A DNA stretch of 64,000 bases from contig OW121846.1 of the NCBI GenBank assembly GCA_933228895.1, positions 79,186,064 to 79,250,063 on the forward strand, written 5' to 3'. The DNA is from Platycnemis pennipes. Its lineage: Eukaryota > Arthropoda > Insecta > Odonata > Platycnemididae. Below the pieces are notes generated by a model. The model saw only the letters and a list, made by a program, of their open reading frames with translations. It ran no database searches and was not told the origin of the DNA. The translations under genes were made by a program, and so were the position numbers. Shown here one piece after another: positions 26,227-40,745 of the stretch. Numbering within the stretch: position 1 is the first letter of the stretch; every line of letters starts with the position of its first letter.

Positions 26227-29200
26227 AAATGGGAACACAAAGGATAGGTTACTTTACTTTCATGAATTATTTTTCAATTTAGTCAACAGGAAATATCGCA
26301 AATAAGCAGAGACGAATAAAATGCTTACGTTAAATAATTAAATGAATGTTTTCGATAAATTAAATAAAGTATTTGACAATATTACTTCAAATTCATATTA
26401 TGATATTTAGTTTTTTATAGTTATATTAAGCAGAAAAAGATCCTGAATGTAAAAAAAATTTCTGTAATAAGATGCCCTTCATATTTTTGATGTCTTGCTG
26501 GAAGCGTTGCGATGATATTTCGGTGAGTGTGGGATGGTAAACGATTAGCAATTAATATCGCCAAACTGTAAACCTCCCGCAAACACAAAAATAATTTGTA
26601 GCGTCAGTTCCAGATCTAATCTGTTAATTCTTGCTGAACGATATGGAATAACAAGAGGTTGAAAATTACCGTAAATTAAAATATGTAACTATCGGCTTAG
26701 TTTATGTTTATAAACGTTAGTCTTATTAAATTTATTACCGGACTTAAATGAAATTTTTTTATCAGATTTAGAAATGAACTAAACTGGATCACGAAAGAAA
26801 TTTCATCCTTTAAAATTGTGTAAGGCATTGGAAGGAGAATCGTATGTACGTAAAAACAGGTATGAGGGAAGAAGATGGAGCAATCTAAATTAATTCACCA
26901 CCACGTGGATTATGAGGCGTGTACGGCCTCCACGATTAAAGACTTTCCCGAATGATCGGATCCCATGTTAGGGGCAAAATAATTGTTACTATCTCACGCT
27001 CGGAGATTGGGTGGAGAGTTTTAGTGACCAGGGAATTGGTGCCAGATAAGCAAAGGGCTAGCGTGCCAGTATTGCTAAGGAGAAGGAGAGAACGATCATA
27101 TGGACCGGGGATGTGACATGCTTGGAAGGATATTCAGCCTGGCCTCGGAATCAGAAGGAAAGGCTGTGTGAAATTATTTGGGGGACTTCCCGTAATTCTC
27201 TCAGTATTACCGTAAACATGTTCGGCGCGTCATCACAGAGAATCTCGGGGTGGGGCAGGGGAGAAAGGAAGGAAAATATAAGGGGTCAGGACTAATGGAG
27301 GGAGGACGTCACTAGCTAAAACTACATGTTCCATAAGTCAGTTGCCTCTAAATGCCTCCTCCTTTGTGACACTGGCGTAAATCCGTTCATTGAAATAGTC
27401 AACAAATTAATATATAATCTTATGTATTCTGACTAAACACTATCTTTTATCGTTTCATTTCACATGTAGTTTCATGGTAATATTTCACACTATTTACGTA
27501 CGTTATTCTCAAATGCTATTGTATGTCCATTTTATAAATAAAATATCTAAGTTGTAATCAATATACGCAATATATATTTCGAATTTAACATACTCCTAAA
27601 AATCGTTAGGTTGCGTGAAAACCATTTTGTTTTTCCACATCCAGATTTAGGGGCAGACTTTGACAATGACCATGAATTAGTAATGATGAATTGCCTTCTA
27701 AAATTCATGAACTTGAGGAAAACGATAAGGAACTTATGGATAAATATGGATATGGTTATAAAATTAAAGTAGGATCAACAGCAGAGGGCATATCAACAAG
27801 TAAAGGGAGACAATATAGGTGACGAACTGACTGCGTAATCAGTAGGTGTACGCTGGAAAAATTATTAATGTGGACTACAGGAGCTGCAATTGAAGCTCTT
27901 GGAATAAGAAAAGTTGCCAAAATTAAGCGATGATTCACGGAACAAGTCTTAGACCTGATTGAAGAAAGAAGAAAGTACAAGAATGGGGGAAATGAGGAAG
28001 GGCCGCTTTGCTACAAAAGATAAAGGAACGAAATAAGTCGTAAATCGAGGAATGCTAGAGAAATATGAATGAATAGCCTATGCGATAATGTACAAAACAA
28101 CCTTGTTCTTTGAAAGGTGGAAACTTCCTTTTAGATTGTGAGGAACCACTTCAAAGTACCGAGCGTAGTGTTTTAATGCCATATGGGAAAAGTATGGAGA
28201 ATTTTTGATTGAAAATAATTCAAAGTGAAGAGACGAAAAGAATAACTGAAAAACCTCTGCTGCGGAAAAAATGTCATCATCAAAGTGATCGAAGAGGACG
28301 ATTGTGTATATCAATATTAGGATCGGAATTAGACGCTGTAATAAAGGACTTTCGCATGAATAACTTTTCCGGAACTGATTACATTCCTGCAGAAATAATA
28401 AAAATAACAGTTGAGAAGACTTTAACCTATCTTTGAACGCCATCGGCTACATGTATACTACAGTAGAAATACGCACGGTTTTCAAGAAATGCGTCATCGT
28501 TGCTTATCCGAAAAGAAGAGAGCCGAGAATTGTGAATATTTTAGAACTATAAGTCTGACAACACATGCATCGAAGGTATTGGCAGGGATCATCTTATGAA
28601 GAATGGAAGAAAACGCAGAGGAGTACCTGGATGAAGATCAATTTCGATTCAGGAAAATAAGGGCACAAGAGAGGCAAAATTGGCCTCTTGGGTACTTATA
28701 GAGGAGAGAATGGAGATTAACAAACCGATATTATTTGCAATTGTGGAATAAGAGTAGGCTTTTGAAAACGTGATTTTGAATTCAACGCTTGAACTTCTGA
28801 AAGGAATTGGAGAGTCCTACAATGATAAATGATTCATCCACATTTTGTATAAAGACCAAATGGCTGTGATTAAAACTGGATAAACAATGGAGATGCAAGA
28901 ATAAGGAAAGAAGCGAGACAAGGCCTTTCCTTGTTTCCAGCAGTTTTTAATACTAACGTGGAGAGAGCCATCAATTACATTAAAGAGAATTCTTCTCTGG
29001 TGAATATCCTTGGACAAAAATGTAGCATGCTGAGGTTCGCTGACTAACTGATATAAGCAGAATTAAGATCCTCTTCATATCTTTGTTGTCTTGCTGTGGA
29101 AGCGTTGCGATGATATTTCGGTGAGTGCGTGAAGTTATCCCACCAGCATTAAATATCGCTAAGAGGAAAACCTCCCGCAAACACAAATAATATCTAATGG

Positions 29201-31065
29201 CCACAGCTCCTGATGATCTTGCGTCAGGATACACAATGGCAACAGCTTGAAATAAAAATTTCCACTTGGTACTAATATGGTTATGTGTAGTCCAAGAATA
29301 ATTAAAATTTATGTAATGAAAATGAAATGCGTAAATCTATCATGCACAATGAAGAATTGTTCTGTTTCGGTTTTATTAGGAAGGCAAACAAAATTATTAA
29401 GCAGTATTTTCAAAATATGTATTGAAATTGTTAGAATTCTAGTTTTTCTTTCCTTGTGCAATAATGAAACATAAAAAGCAACAATATTTATACTTTTAAA
29501 AAAGTATTTCAGATACAATTATAAGGCAAAATGTAAGTTCATGCAAACACACTTTCTGAAACAACCCATGGCGTGGAACCCATTTCCTAATCTATTTTCT
29601 ATTTTCTTCCCATTATGTTCGTTCACGACTAATGAAAATGATTAAAGTCGGGTAATGGTAAATGCTTTCACCACAAAGTAGGAAAATTATCATATGGTGT
29701 TTATAGGATTGAATTTAGATTCTTGACATTATAATTATTAGTTTTGTGAGAACTCATTTAATGTCCATAGTAATTTATGGATAAATCGACCCAGTTAATG
29801 ACTATTATTTACTAAAAATTCATATTTAGCTATAAATGTTACCTCTATACATTGATAATAATATCGATTCGATTGATTCGTTAGTTAACTAGTATTCCCT
29901 AATCAAAAAAATACATTTATTTATGATTAATATTCGCATCTGATTACATTAATAAATCGTAATCTTTCGAAATAGTAATAAGCTACGCGTTGTTACAGAA
30001 ATAATTCTTTCCTAGGTTACACTGCGATTTGGGCCAGACCCGAAAAACCTGATCTTTTGATAAACAACCGAATGAATTCGGCCTTCTCTTGAATGAAATA
30101 TTTGAAAAATATTCTTGATATTATTATGCAATACTAAAATTAGTTATGAACAATAGCAATTTATTAAAAAAATTTCATTAGTAATGAATTTATTAGTAAA
30201 TGCTTTAAATATGTGCTGGGGTGTTGTCAAATAAACATATAAAAAGAGAAATAATCTATTGAATTACGCATTGCAAATAAGGTCGCGTAATGAGGGGAGT
30301 TTCAAATATGGCCAAAATTCATTATTTCGTTATTACTTTGGTAGGTAGCCTTTAACTGTATGCTGATAGGTTTTTTAATGTCATACCGTTACATAATTTA
30401 TTAGAACAAAGTTGTAAATCATTTATTTAGCTTTAATTCATCAATTGTGTTCAATACAATCGGTAATCGAATGAATCAATTCCCCGCATGTTGGAAAGCG
30501 AAGAGTTATTGTTAAAACAGATAAATATATCGCAAGGGTTTTTCAACTGTTGCCATATTTAGTGTAAGAGGCGACATTTTCCCTGCATACTTTTTAAATT
30601 ATAGATAATGCAAATGTTCTTAAGTACATTACTTCCCTTCCTGTCCTAACCTTGGGGAAAGAGTAGTAGGTGAAATTATGGGCTCTGGCTGAGAAACAAC
30701 GAATGGGGCAATGCTGTGTTAAATAGTGTTAAGGTACCGAAGTATAGGATAAGGGATATCAAATGAATGAAAGGATATATCCCGCGTTTTTCAATCTGAA
30801 GTAAAGATAGCAAAAAGTAATAGGGGAAATACTAACGGTGGCGATATTATTTCCAAAGCGATTGTAAATATTATCAATTTTTTCTTTGAAATATGCGAAG
30901 TAGCATATCACAAATGTTAATAAATGTTGTAAACAATTCGAATAACGGAGTGTTTGATCCGCTGATAACACATTAACGAGAAAAATAATGAACTCTCTCA
31001 TCAATGGTGGGATTGTAAAAATTGGTATAATTCATCATGATTGTTACATTTTGGGAAAATATGGA
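26227..31065 (+). repeat. Unit 7, type A, full length (4,839 bp)
   Basis: Last clear type-A unit. It is one base shorter than its siblings because of a missing T near 26735 (TTTATTACCG instead of TTTATTTACCG). This slip accounts for the 8,741-bp spacing between it and unit 5. The GC-richer block is at about 26825-27320. Confidence 0.95.
27682..29044 (+). pseudogene. LINE RT remnant, unit 7 (type A)
   Basis: As units 3 and 5, with private substitutions (AATGGGGGAAATG near 27983, GAATTTAACATAC just upstream). Ends in MLRFAD, then a stop. Confidence 0.84.
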
Positions 31066-34000
31066 AAATGGGAACACAAAGGATAGGTTACTTTACTTTC
31101 ATGAATAATTTTTCAATTTAGTCAACAGGAAATATCGCAAATAAGCAGAGACGAATAAAATGCTTACGTTTAATAATTAAATGAATGTTTTCGATAAATT
31201 AAATAAAGTATTTGACAATATTACTTCAAATTCATATTATGATCTTTGGTTTTTTATAGTTATATTAAGCAGAAAAAGATCCTGAATGTAAAAAAAATTT
31301 CTATAATAAGATGCTCTTCATATTTTTGATGTCTTGCTGGAAGCGTTGCGATGATATTTCGGTGAGTGTGGGATGGTAAACGATTAGCAATTAATATCGC
31401 CAAACTGTAAACCTCCCGCAAACACAAAAATAATTTGTAGCGTCAGTTCCAGATCTAATCTGTTAATTCTTGCTGAACGATACGGAATAACAAGAGCTTG
31501 AAAATTACCGTAAATTAAAATATGTTACTATCGGCTTAGTTAATATTTATAGACGTTACTCTTATTTAAATTATTTACCGGACTTAAATAAAATTTTTTT
31601 AATCAGATTTAGAAATGAACCTAACTGGATCACGAAAGAAATTTCATCCTTTAAAATTGTGTAAGGCATTTGAAGGAGAATCGTATGTACGTAAAAACAG
31701 GTATGAGGGAAGAAGATGGAGCAATCTAAATTAATTCACCACCACGTGGATTACGAGGCGTGTACGGTCTCCACGATTAAAGACTTTCCCGAATGATCGG
31801 ATCCCATGTTAGGGGCAAAATAATTGTTACCTTCTCACGCTCGGAGATTGGGTGGAGAGTTTTAGTGACCAGGGAATCGGTGCCAGATAAGCAAAGAGCT
31901 AGCGTGCCAGTATTGCTAAGGAGAAGGAGAGAACGATCGTATGGACCGGGGATGTGACATGCTTGGAAGGATATTCCGCCTGGCATCGGAATCGGAAGGA
32001 AAGGCTGTGTACAATTATTTGGGGAACTTCCCGTAATTCTCTCAGTATTACCGTAAACATGATCGGCGCGTCATCACAGAGAATCTCGGGGTGGGGCAGG
32101 GGAGAAAGGAAGGAAAATATAAGGGGTCAGGACTAATGGAGGGAGGACGTCACCAGCTAAAACTACATGTTCCATAAGTCAGTTGCCTCTAAATGCCTCC
32201 TCCTTTGTGACACTGGCGTAACTCCGTTCATTGAAATAGTCTACAAATTAATATATAATCTTAAGTATTCTGACTAAACACTATCTTTTATCGTTTCATT
32301 TCACATGTAGTTTCATGGTAATATTTCACACTATTTACGTACATTATTCTCAAATGCTATTGTATGTCCATTTTCTAAATAAAATATCTAAGTTGTAATC
32401 AATATACGCAATATATATTTCGAATTGTACATACTCCTTAAAATCGTTAGGTTGCGTGAAAACCATTTTGTATTTCCACATCCAGATTTAGGGGCAGACT
32501 TTGACAATGACCATGAATTAGTAATGATGAATTGCCTTCTAAAATTCATGAACTTGAGGAAAACGATAAGGAACTTATGGATAAATATGGATATGGTTAT
32601 AAAATTAAAGTAGGATCAACAGCAGAGGGCATATCAACAAGTAAAGGGAGACAACATAGGTGATGAACTGACTGCGTAATCAGTAGGTGTACGCTGGACA
32701 AATTATTAATGTGGACTACAGGAGCTGCAATTGAAGCCCTTGGAATAAGAAAAGTTGCCAAAATGAAGCGATGATTCACGGAACAAGTCTTAGACCTGAT
32801 TGAAGAAAGAAGAAAGTAAAGAATGCGGGAAACGAGGAAGGGCCGCTTTGCTACAAAAGATAAAGGAACGAAGTAAGTCGTAAATCGAGGAATGCTAGAG
32901 AAATATGAATGAATAGCCTATGCGATAATGTACAAAACAACCTTGTTCTTTGAAAGGTGGAAACTTCCTTTTAGATTGTGAGGAACCACTTCAAAGTACC
33001 GAGCGTAGTGTTTTAATGCCATATGGGAAAAGTATGGAGAATTTTTGATTGAAAATAATTCAAAGTGAAGAGACGAAAAGAATAACTGAAAAACCTCTGC
33101 TGCGGTAAAAATGTCATCATCAAAGTGATCGAAGAGGACGATTGTGTATATCAATATTAGGATCGGAATTAGACGCTGTAATAAAGGACTTTCGCATGAA
33201 TAACTTTTCCGGAACTGATTACATTCCTGCAGAAATAATAAAAATAACAGTTGAGAAGACTTTAACCTATCTTTGAACGCCATCGGCTACATGTATACTA
33301 CAGTAGAAATACGCACGGTTTTCAAGAAATGCGTCATCGTTGCTTATCCGAAAAGAAGAGAGCCGAGAATTGTGAATATTTTAGAACTATAAGTCTGACA
33401 ACACATGCATCGAAGGTATTGGCAGGGATCATCTTATGAAGAATGGAAGAAAACGCAGAGGAGTACCTGGATGAAGATCAATTTCGATTCAGGAAAATAA
33501 GGGCACAAGAGAGGCAAAATTGGCCTCTTGGGTACTTATAGAGGAGAGAATGGAGATTAACAAACCGATATTATTTGCAATTGTGGAATAAGAGTAGGCT
33601 TTTGAAAACGTGATTTTGAATTCAACGCTTGAACTTCTGAAAGGAATTGGAGAGTCCTACAATGATAAATGATTCATCCACATTTTGTATAAAGACCAAA
33701 TGGCTGTGATTAAAACTGGATAAACAATGGAGATGCAAGAATAAGGAAAGAAGCGAGACAAGGCCTTTCCTTGTTTCCAGCAGTTTTTAATACTAACGTG
33801 GAGAGAGCCATCAATTACATTAAAGAGAATTCTTCTCTGGTGAATATCCTTGGACAAAAATGTAGCATGCTGAGGTTCGCTGACTAACTGATATAAGCAG
33901 AATTAAGATCCTCTTCATATCTTTGTTGTCTTGCTGTGGAAGCGTTGCGATGATATTTCGGTGAGTGCGTGAAGTTATCCCACCAGCATTAAATATCGCT

Positions 34001-35905
34001 AAGAGGAAAACCTCCCGCAAACACAAATAATATCTAATGGCCACAGCTCCTGATGATCTTGCGTCAGGATACACAATGGCAACAGCTTGAAATAAAAATT
34101 TCCACTTGGTACTAATATGGTTATGTGTAGTCCAAGAATAATTAAAATTTATGTAATGAAAATGAAATGCGTAAATCTATCATGCACAATGAAGAATTGT
34201 TCTGTTTCGGTTTTATTAGGAAGGCAAACAAAATTATTAAGCAGTATTTTCAAAATATGTATTGAAATTGTTAGAATTCTAGTTTTTCTTTCCTTGTGCA
34301 ATAATGAAACATAAAAAGCAACAATATTTATACTTTTAAAAAAGTATTTCAGATACAATTATAAGGCAAAATGTAAGTTCATGCAAACACACTTTCTGAA
34401 ACAACCCATGGCGTGGAACCCATTTCCTAATCTATTTTCTATTTTCTTCCCATTATGTTCGTTCACGACTAATGAAAATGATTAAAGTCGGGTAATGGTA
34501 AATGCTTTCACCACAAAGTAGGAAAATTATCATATGGTGTTTATAGGATTGAATTTAGATTCTTGACATTATAATTATTAGTTTTGTGAGAACTCATTTA
34601 ATGTCCATAGTAATTTATGGATAAATCGACCCAGTTAATGACTATTATTTACTAAAAATTCATATTTAGCTATAAATGTTACCTCTATACATTGATAATA
34701 ATATCGATTCGATTGATTCGTTAGTTAACTAGTATTCCCTAATCAAAAAAATACATTTATTTATGATTAATATTCGCATCTGATTACATTAATAAATCGT
34801 AATCTTTCGAAATAGTAATAAGCTACGCGTTGTTACAGAAATAATTCTTTCCTAGGTTACACTGCGATTTGGGCCAGACCCGAAAAACCTGATCTTTTGA
34901 TAAACAACCGAATGAATTCGGCCTTCTCTTGAATGAAATATTTGAAAAATATTCTTGATATTATTATGCAATACTAAAATTAGTTATGAACAATAGCAAT
35001 TTATTAAAAAAATTTCATTAGTAATGAATTTATTAGTAAATGCTTTAAATATGTGCTGGGGTGTTGTCAAATAAACATATAAAAAGAGAAATAATCTATT
35101 GAATTACGCATTGCAAATAAGGTCGCGTAATGAGGGGAGTTTCAAATATGGCCAAAATTCATTATTTCGTTATTACTTTGGTAGGTAGCCTTTAACTGTA
35201 TGCTGATAGGTTTTTTAATGTCATACCGTTACATAATTTATTAGAACAAAGTTGTAAATCATTTATTTAGCTTTAATTCATCAATTGTGTTCAATACAAT
35301 CGGTAATCGAATGAATCAATTCCCCGCATGTTGGAAAGCGAAGAGTTATTGTTAAAACAGATAAATATATCGCAAGGGTTTTTCAACTGTTGCCATATTT
35401 AGTGTAAGAGGCGACATTTTCCCTGCATACTTTTTAAATTATAGATAATGCAAATGTTCTTAAGTACATTACTTCCCTTCCTGTCCTAACCTTGGGGAAA
35501 GAGTAGTAGGTGAAATTATGGGCTCTGGCTGAGAAACAACGAATGGGGCAATGCTGTGTTAAATAGTGTTAAGGTACCGAAGTATAGGATAAGGGATATC
35601 AAATGAATGAAAGGATATATCCCGCGTTTTTCAATCTGAAGTAAAGATAGCAAAAAGTAATAGGGGAAATACTAACGGTGGCGATATTATTTCCAAAGCG
35701 ATTGTAAATATTATCAATTTTTTCTTTGAAATATGCGAAGTAGCATATCACAAATGTTAATAAATGTTGTAAACAATTCGAATAACGGAGTGTTTGATCC
35801 GCTGATAACACATTAACGAGAAAAATAATGAACTCTCTCATCAATGGTGGGATTGTAAAAATTGGTATAATTCATCATGATTGTTACATTTTGGGAAAAT
35901 ATGGA
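31066..35905 (+). repeat. Unit 8, B-left/A-right mosaic (4,840 bp)
   Basis: The left part carries type-B marks and private changes shared with units 9 and 10 (CCTAACTGG, GTGTACAATT, ACATGATCGG, AGAAAGTAAAGAATG). From about 32925 onward it follows the type-A sequence of unit 7, with GCGATAATG and the complete 938-bp tail. The switch lies between about 32872 and 32925. It therefore looks like a crossover or conversion product that regained the tail missing from type B. Confidence 0.9.
32523..33884 (+). pseudogene. LINE RT remnant, unit 8 (B/A mosaic)
   Basis: The template switch of unit 8 lies inside this fragment. Upstream of about 32872 it has the unit 9/10 version, including the one-base loss AAAGTAAAGAATG that shifts the linker frame after ERRK. 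Downstream of about 32925 it has the type-A version. A private TAA (TGCGGTAAAAATG near 33104) interrupts the usual open run. Confidence 0.83.
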
Positions 35906-38900
35906 AAATGGGAACACAAAGGATAGGTTACTTTACTTTCATGAATAATTTTTCAATTTAGTCAACAGGAAATATCGCAAATAAGCAGAGACGAATAAAA
36001 TGCTTACGTTTAATAATTAAATGAATGTTTTCGATAAATTAAATAAAGTATTTGACAATATTACTTCAAATTCATATTATGATCTTTGGTTTTTTATAGT
36101 TATATTAAGCAGAAAAAGATCCTGAATGTAAAAAAAATTTCTATAATAAGATGCTCTTCATATTTTTGATGTCTTGCTGGAAGCGTTGCGATGATATTTC
36201 GGTGAGTGTGGGATGGTAAACGATTAGCAATTAATATCGCCAAACTGTAAACCTCCCGCAAACACAAAAATAATTTGTAGCGTCAGTTCCAGATCTAATC
36301 TGTTAATTCTTGCTGAACGATACGGAATAACAAGAGCTTGAAAATTACCGTAAATTAAAATATGTTACTATCGGCTTAGTTAATATTTATAGACGTTACT
36401 CTTATTTAAATTATTTACCGGACTTAAATAAAATTTTTTTAATCAGATTTAGAAATGAACCTAACTGGATCACGAAAGAAATTTCATCCTTTAAAATTGT
36501 GTAAGGCATTTGAAGGAGAATCGTATGTACGTAAAAACAGGTATGAGGGAAGAAGATGGAGCAATCTAAATTAATTCACCACCACGTGGATTACGAGGCG
36601 TGTACGGTCTCCACGATTAAAGACTTTCCCGAATGATCGGATCCCATGTTAGGGGCAAAATAATTGTTACCTTCTCACGCTCGGAGATTGGGTGGAGAGT
36701 TTTAGTGACCAGGGAATCGGTGCCAGATAAGCAAAGAGCTAGCGTGCCAGTATTGCTAAGGAGAAGGAGAGAACGATCGTATGGACCGGGGATGTGACAT
36801 GCTTGGAAGGATATTCCGCCTGGCATCGGAATCGGAAGGAAAGGCTGTGTACAATTATTTGGGGAACTTCCCGTAATTCTCTCAGTATTACCGTAAACAT
36901 GATCGGCGCGTCATCACAGAGAATCTCGGGGTGGGGCAGGGGAGAAAGGAAGGAAAATATAAGGGGTCAGGACTAATGGAGGGAGGACGTCACCAGCTAA
37001 AACTACATGTTCCATAAGTCAGTTGCCTCTAAATGCCTCCTCCTTTGTGACACTGGCGTAACTCCGTTCATTGAAATAGTCTACAAATTAATATATAATC
37101 TTAAGTATTCTGACTAAACACTATCTTTTATCGTTTCATTTCACATGTAGTTTCATGGTAATATTTCACACTATTTACGTACATTATTCTCAAATGCTAT
37201 TGTATGTCCATTTTCTAAATAAAATATCTAAGTTGTAATCAATATACGCAATATATATTTCGAATTGTACATACTCCTTAAAATCGTTAGGTTGCGTGAA
37301 AACCATTTTGTATTTCCACATCCAGATTTAGGGGCAGACTTTGACAATGACCATGAATTAGTAATGATGAATTGCCTTCTAAAATTCATGAACTTGAGGA
37401 AAACGATAAGGAACTTATGGATAAATATGGATATGGTTATAAAATTAAAGTAGGATCAACAGCAGAGGGCATATCAACAAGTAAAGGGAGACAACATAGG
37501 TGATGAACTGACTGCGTAATCAGTAGGTGTACGCTGGACAAATTATTAATGTGGACTACAGGAGCTGCAATTGAAGCTCTTGGAATAAGAAAAGTTGCCA
37601 AAATGAAGCGATGATTCACGGAACAAGTCTTAGACCTGATTGAAGAAAGAAGAAAGTAAAGAATGCGGGAAACGAGGAAGGGCCGCTTTGCTACAAAAGA
37701 TAAAGGAACGAAGTAAGTCGTAAATCGAGGAATGCTAGAGAAATATGAATGAATAGCCTATGCGAGAATGTACAAAACAACCTTGTTCTTTGAAAGGTGG
37801 AAACTTCCTTTTAGATTGTGAGGAACCACTTCAAAGTACCGAGCGTAGTGTTTTAATGCCATATGGGAAAAGTATGGAGAATTTTTGATTGAAAATAATA
37901 CAAAGTGAAGAGAAGAAAAGAATAACTGAAAAACCTCTGCTGCGGAAAAAATCTCATCATCAAAGTGATCGTAGAGGACGATTGTGTATATCAATATTAG
38001 GATCGGAATTAGACGCTGTAATAAAGGACTTTCGCATGAATATGGATTCCGGAACTGATTATATTCCTGCAAAAATAATAAAAATAACAGTACAGAAGAC
38101 TTTAACCTATCTTTGAACGCCATCTGCTACATGTATACTACGGGAGAAATACGCACGATTTTCAAGAAATGCGTCATCGTTGCTTATCCAAAAAGAAGAG
38201 AGCCGAGAATTGTGAATATTTTAGAACTATAAGTCTGACAACACATGCATCGAAGGTATTGGCAGGTGTCATCTTATGAAGAATGGAACAAAACGCAGAG
38301 GAGTACCTGGATGAAGATCAATTTCGATTCAGGAAAATAAGGGAACAAGAGAGGCAAAATTGGCCTCTTGGGTACTTATAGAGGAGAGAATGGAGATTAA
38401 CAAACCGATATTATTTGCTATTGTGGAATAAGAGTAAGCTTTTGAAAACGTGATTTTGAATTCAACGCTCGAACTTCTGAAAGGAATTTGAGAGTCCTAC
38501 AATGATAAATGATTCATCCACATTTTGTATAAAGACCAAATGGCTGTGATTAAAACTGGATAAACAATGGAGCTGCAAGAATAAGGAAAGAAGCGAGACA
38601 AGGCCTTTCCTTGTTTCCAGCAGTTTTTAATACTAACGTGGAGAGAGCCATCAATTACATTAAAGAGAATTCTTCTCGGGTGAATATCCTTGGACAAAAA
38701 TGTAGCATGCTGAGGTTCGCTGACTAACTGATATAAGCAGAATTAAGATCCTCTTCATATCTTTGTTGTCTTGCTGTGGAAGCGTTGCGATGATATTTCG
38801 TTGAGTGCGTGAAGTTATCCCACCAGCATTAAATATCGCTAAGAGGAAAACCTCCCGCAAACACAAATAATATCTAATGGCCACAGCTCCTGATGATCTT

Positions 38901-40745
38901 GCGTCAGGATACACAATGGCAACAGCTTGAAATAAAAATTTCCACTTGGTACTAATATGGTTATGTGTAGTCCAAGAATAATTAAAATTTATGTAATGAA
39001 AATGAAATGCGTAAATCTATCATGCACAATGAAGAATTGTTCTGTTTCGGTTTTATTAGGAAGGCAAACAAAATTATTAAGCAGTATTTTCAAAATATGT
39101 ATTGAAATTGTTAGAATTCTAGTTTTTCTTTCCTTGTGCAATAATGAAACATAAAAAGCAACAATATTTATACTTTTAAAAAACTATTTCAGATACAATT
39201 ATAAGGCAAAATGTAAGTTCATGCAAACACACTTTCTGAAACAACCCATGGCGTGGAACCCATTTCCTAATCTATTTTCTATTTTCTTCCCATTATGTTC
39301 GTTCACGACTAATGAAAATGATTAAAGTCGGGTAATGGTAAATGCTTTCACCACAAAGTAGGAAAATTATCATATGGTGTTTATAGGATTGAATTTAGAT
39401 TCTTGACATTATAATTATTAGTTTTGAGAGAACTCATTTAATGTCCATAGTAATTTATGGATAAATCGACCCAGTTAATGACTATTATTTACTAAAAATT
39501 CATATTTAGCTATAAATGTTACCTCTATACATTGATAATAATATCGATTCGATTGATTCGTTAGTTAACTAGTATTCCCTAATCAAAAAAATACATTTAT
39601 TTATGATTAATATTCGCATCTGATTACATTAATAAATCGTAATCTTTCGAAATAGTAATAAGCTACGCGTTGTTACAGAAATAATTCTTTCCTAGGTTAC
39701 ACTGCGATTTGGGCCAGACCCGAAAAACCTGATCTTTTGATAAACAACCGAATGAATTCGGCCTTCTCTTGAATGAAATATTTGAAAAATATTCTTGATA
39801 TTATTATGCAATACTAAAATTAGTTATGAACAATAGCAATTTATTAAAAAAATTTCATTAGTAATGAATTTATTAGTAAATGCTTTAAATATGTGCTGGG
39901 GTGTTGTCAAATAAACATATAAAAAGAGAAATAATCTATTGAATTACGCATTGCAAATAAGGTCGCGTAATGAGGGGAGTTTCAAATATGGCCAAAATTC
40001 ATTATTTCGTTATTACTTTGGTAGGTAGCCTTTAACTGTATGCTGATAGGTTTTTTAATGTCATACCGTTACATAATTTATTAGAACAAAGTTGTAAATC
40101 ATTTATTTAGCTTTAATTCATCAATTGTGTTCAATACAATCGGTAATCGAATGAATCAATTCCCCGCATGTTGGAAAGCGAAGAGTTATTGTTAAAACAG
40201 ATAAATATATCGCAAGGGTTTTTCAACTGTTGCCATATTTAGTGTAAGAGGCGACATTTTCCCTGCATACTTTTTAAATTATAGATAATGCAAATGTTCT
40301 TAAGTACATTACTTCCCTTCCTGTCCTAACCTTGGGGAAAGAGTAGTAGGTGAAATTATGGGCTCTGGCTGAGAAACAACGAATGGGGCAATGCTGTGTT
40401 AAATAGTGTTAAGGTACCGAAGTATAGGATAAGGGATATCAAATGAATGAAACGATATATCCCGCGTTTTTCAATCTGAAGTAAAGATAGCAAAAAGTAA
40501 TAGGGGAAATACTAACGGTGGCGATATTATTTCCAAAGCGATTGTAAATATTATCAATTTTTTCTTTGAAATATGCGAAGTAGCATATCACAAATGTTAA
40601 TAAATGTTGTAAACAATTCGAATAACGGAGTGTTTGATCCGCTGATAACACATTAACGAGAAAAATAATGAACTCTCTCATCAATGGTGGGATTGTAAAA
40701 ATTGGTATAATTCATCATGATTGTTACATTTTGGGAAAATATGGA
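35906..40745 (+). repeat. Unit 9, mosaic full unit (4,840 bp)
   Basis: The left part is almost identical to units 8 and 10. The middle, about 37760-38690, matches unit 10 (GCGAGAATG, AATATGGATTCCGG). The end, from about 38950, matches the type-A series (ATTAAAATTTATGTAATG), whereas unit 10 reads ATCACATTTTATG there. At least one further switch of template is implied between about 38690 and 38990. Confidence 0.88.
37363..38724 (+). pseudogene. LINE RT remnant, unit 9
   Basis: Shares the linker frameshift of units 8 and 10. The middle reads MDSGTDYIPAKIIK, closer to the family pattern GxDxIPAEMLK than type A except for E to K. Ends in MLRFAD, then a stop. Confidence 0.83.
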
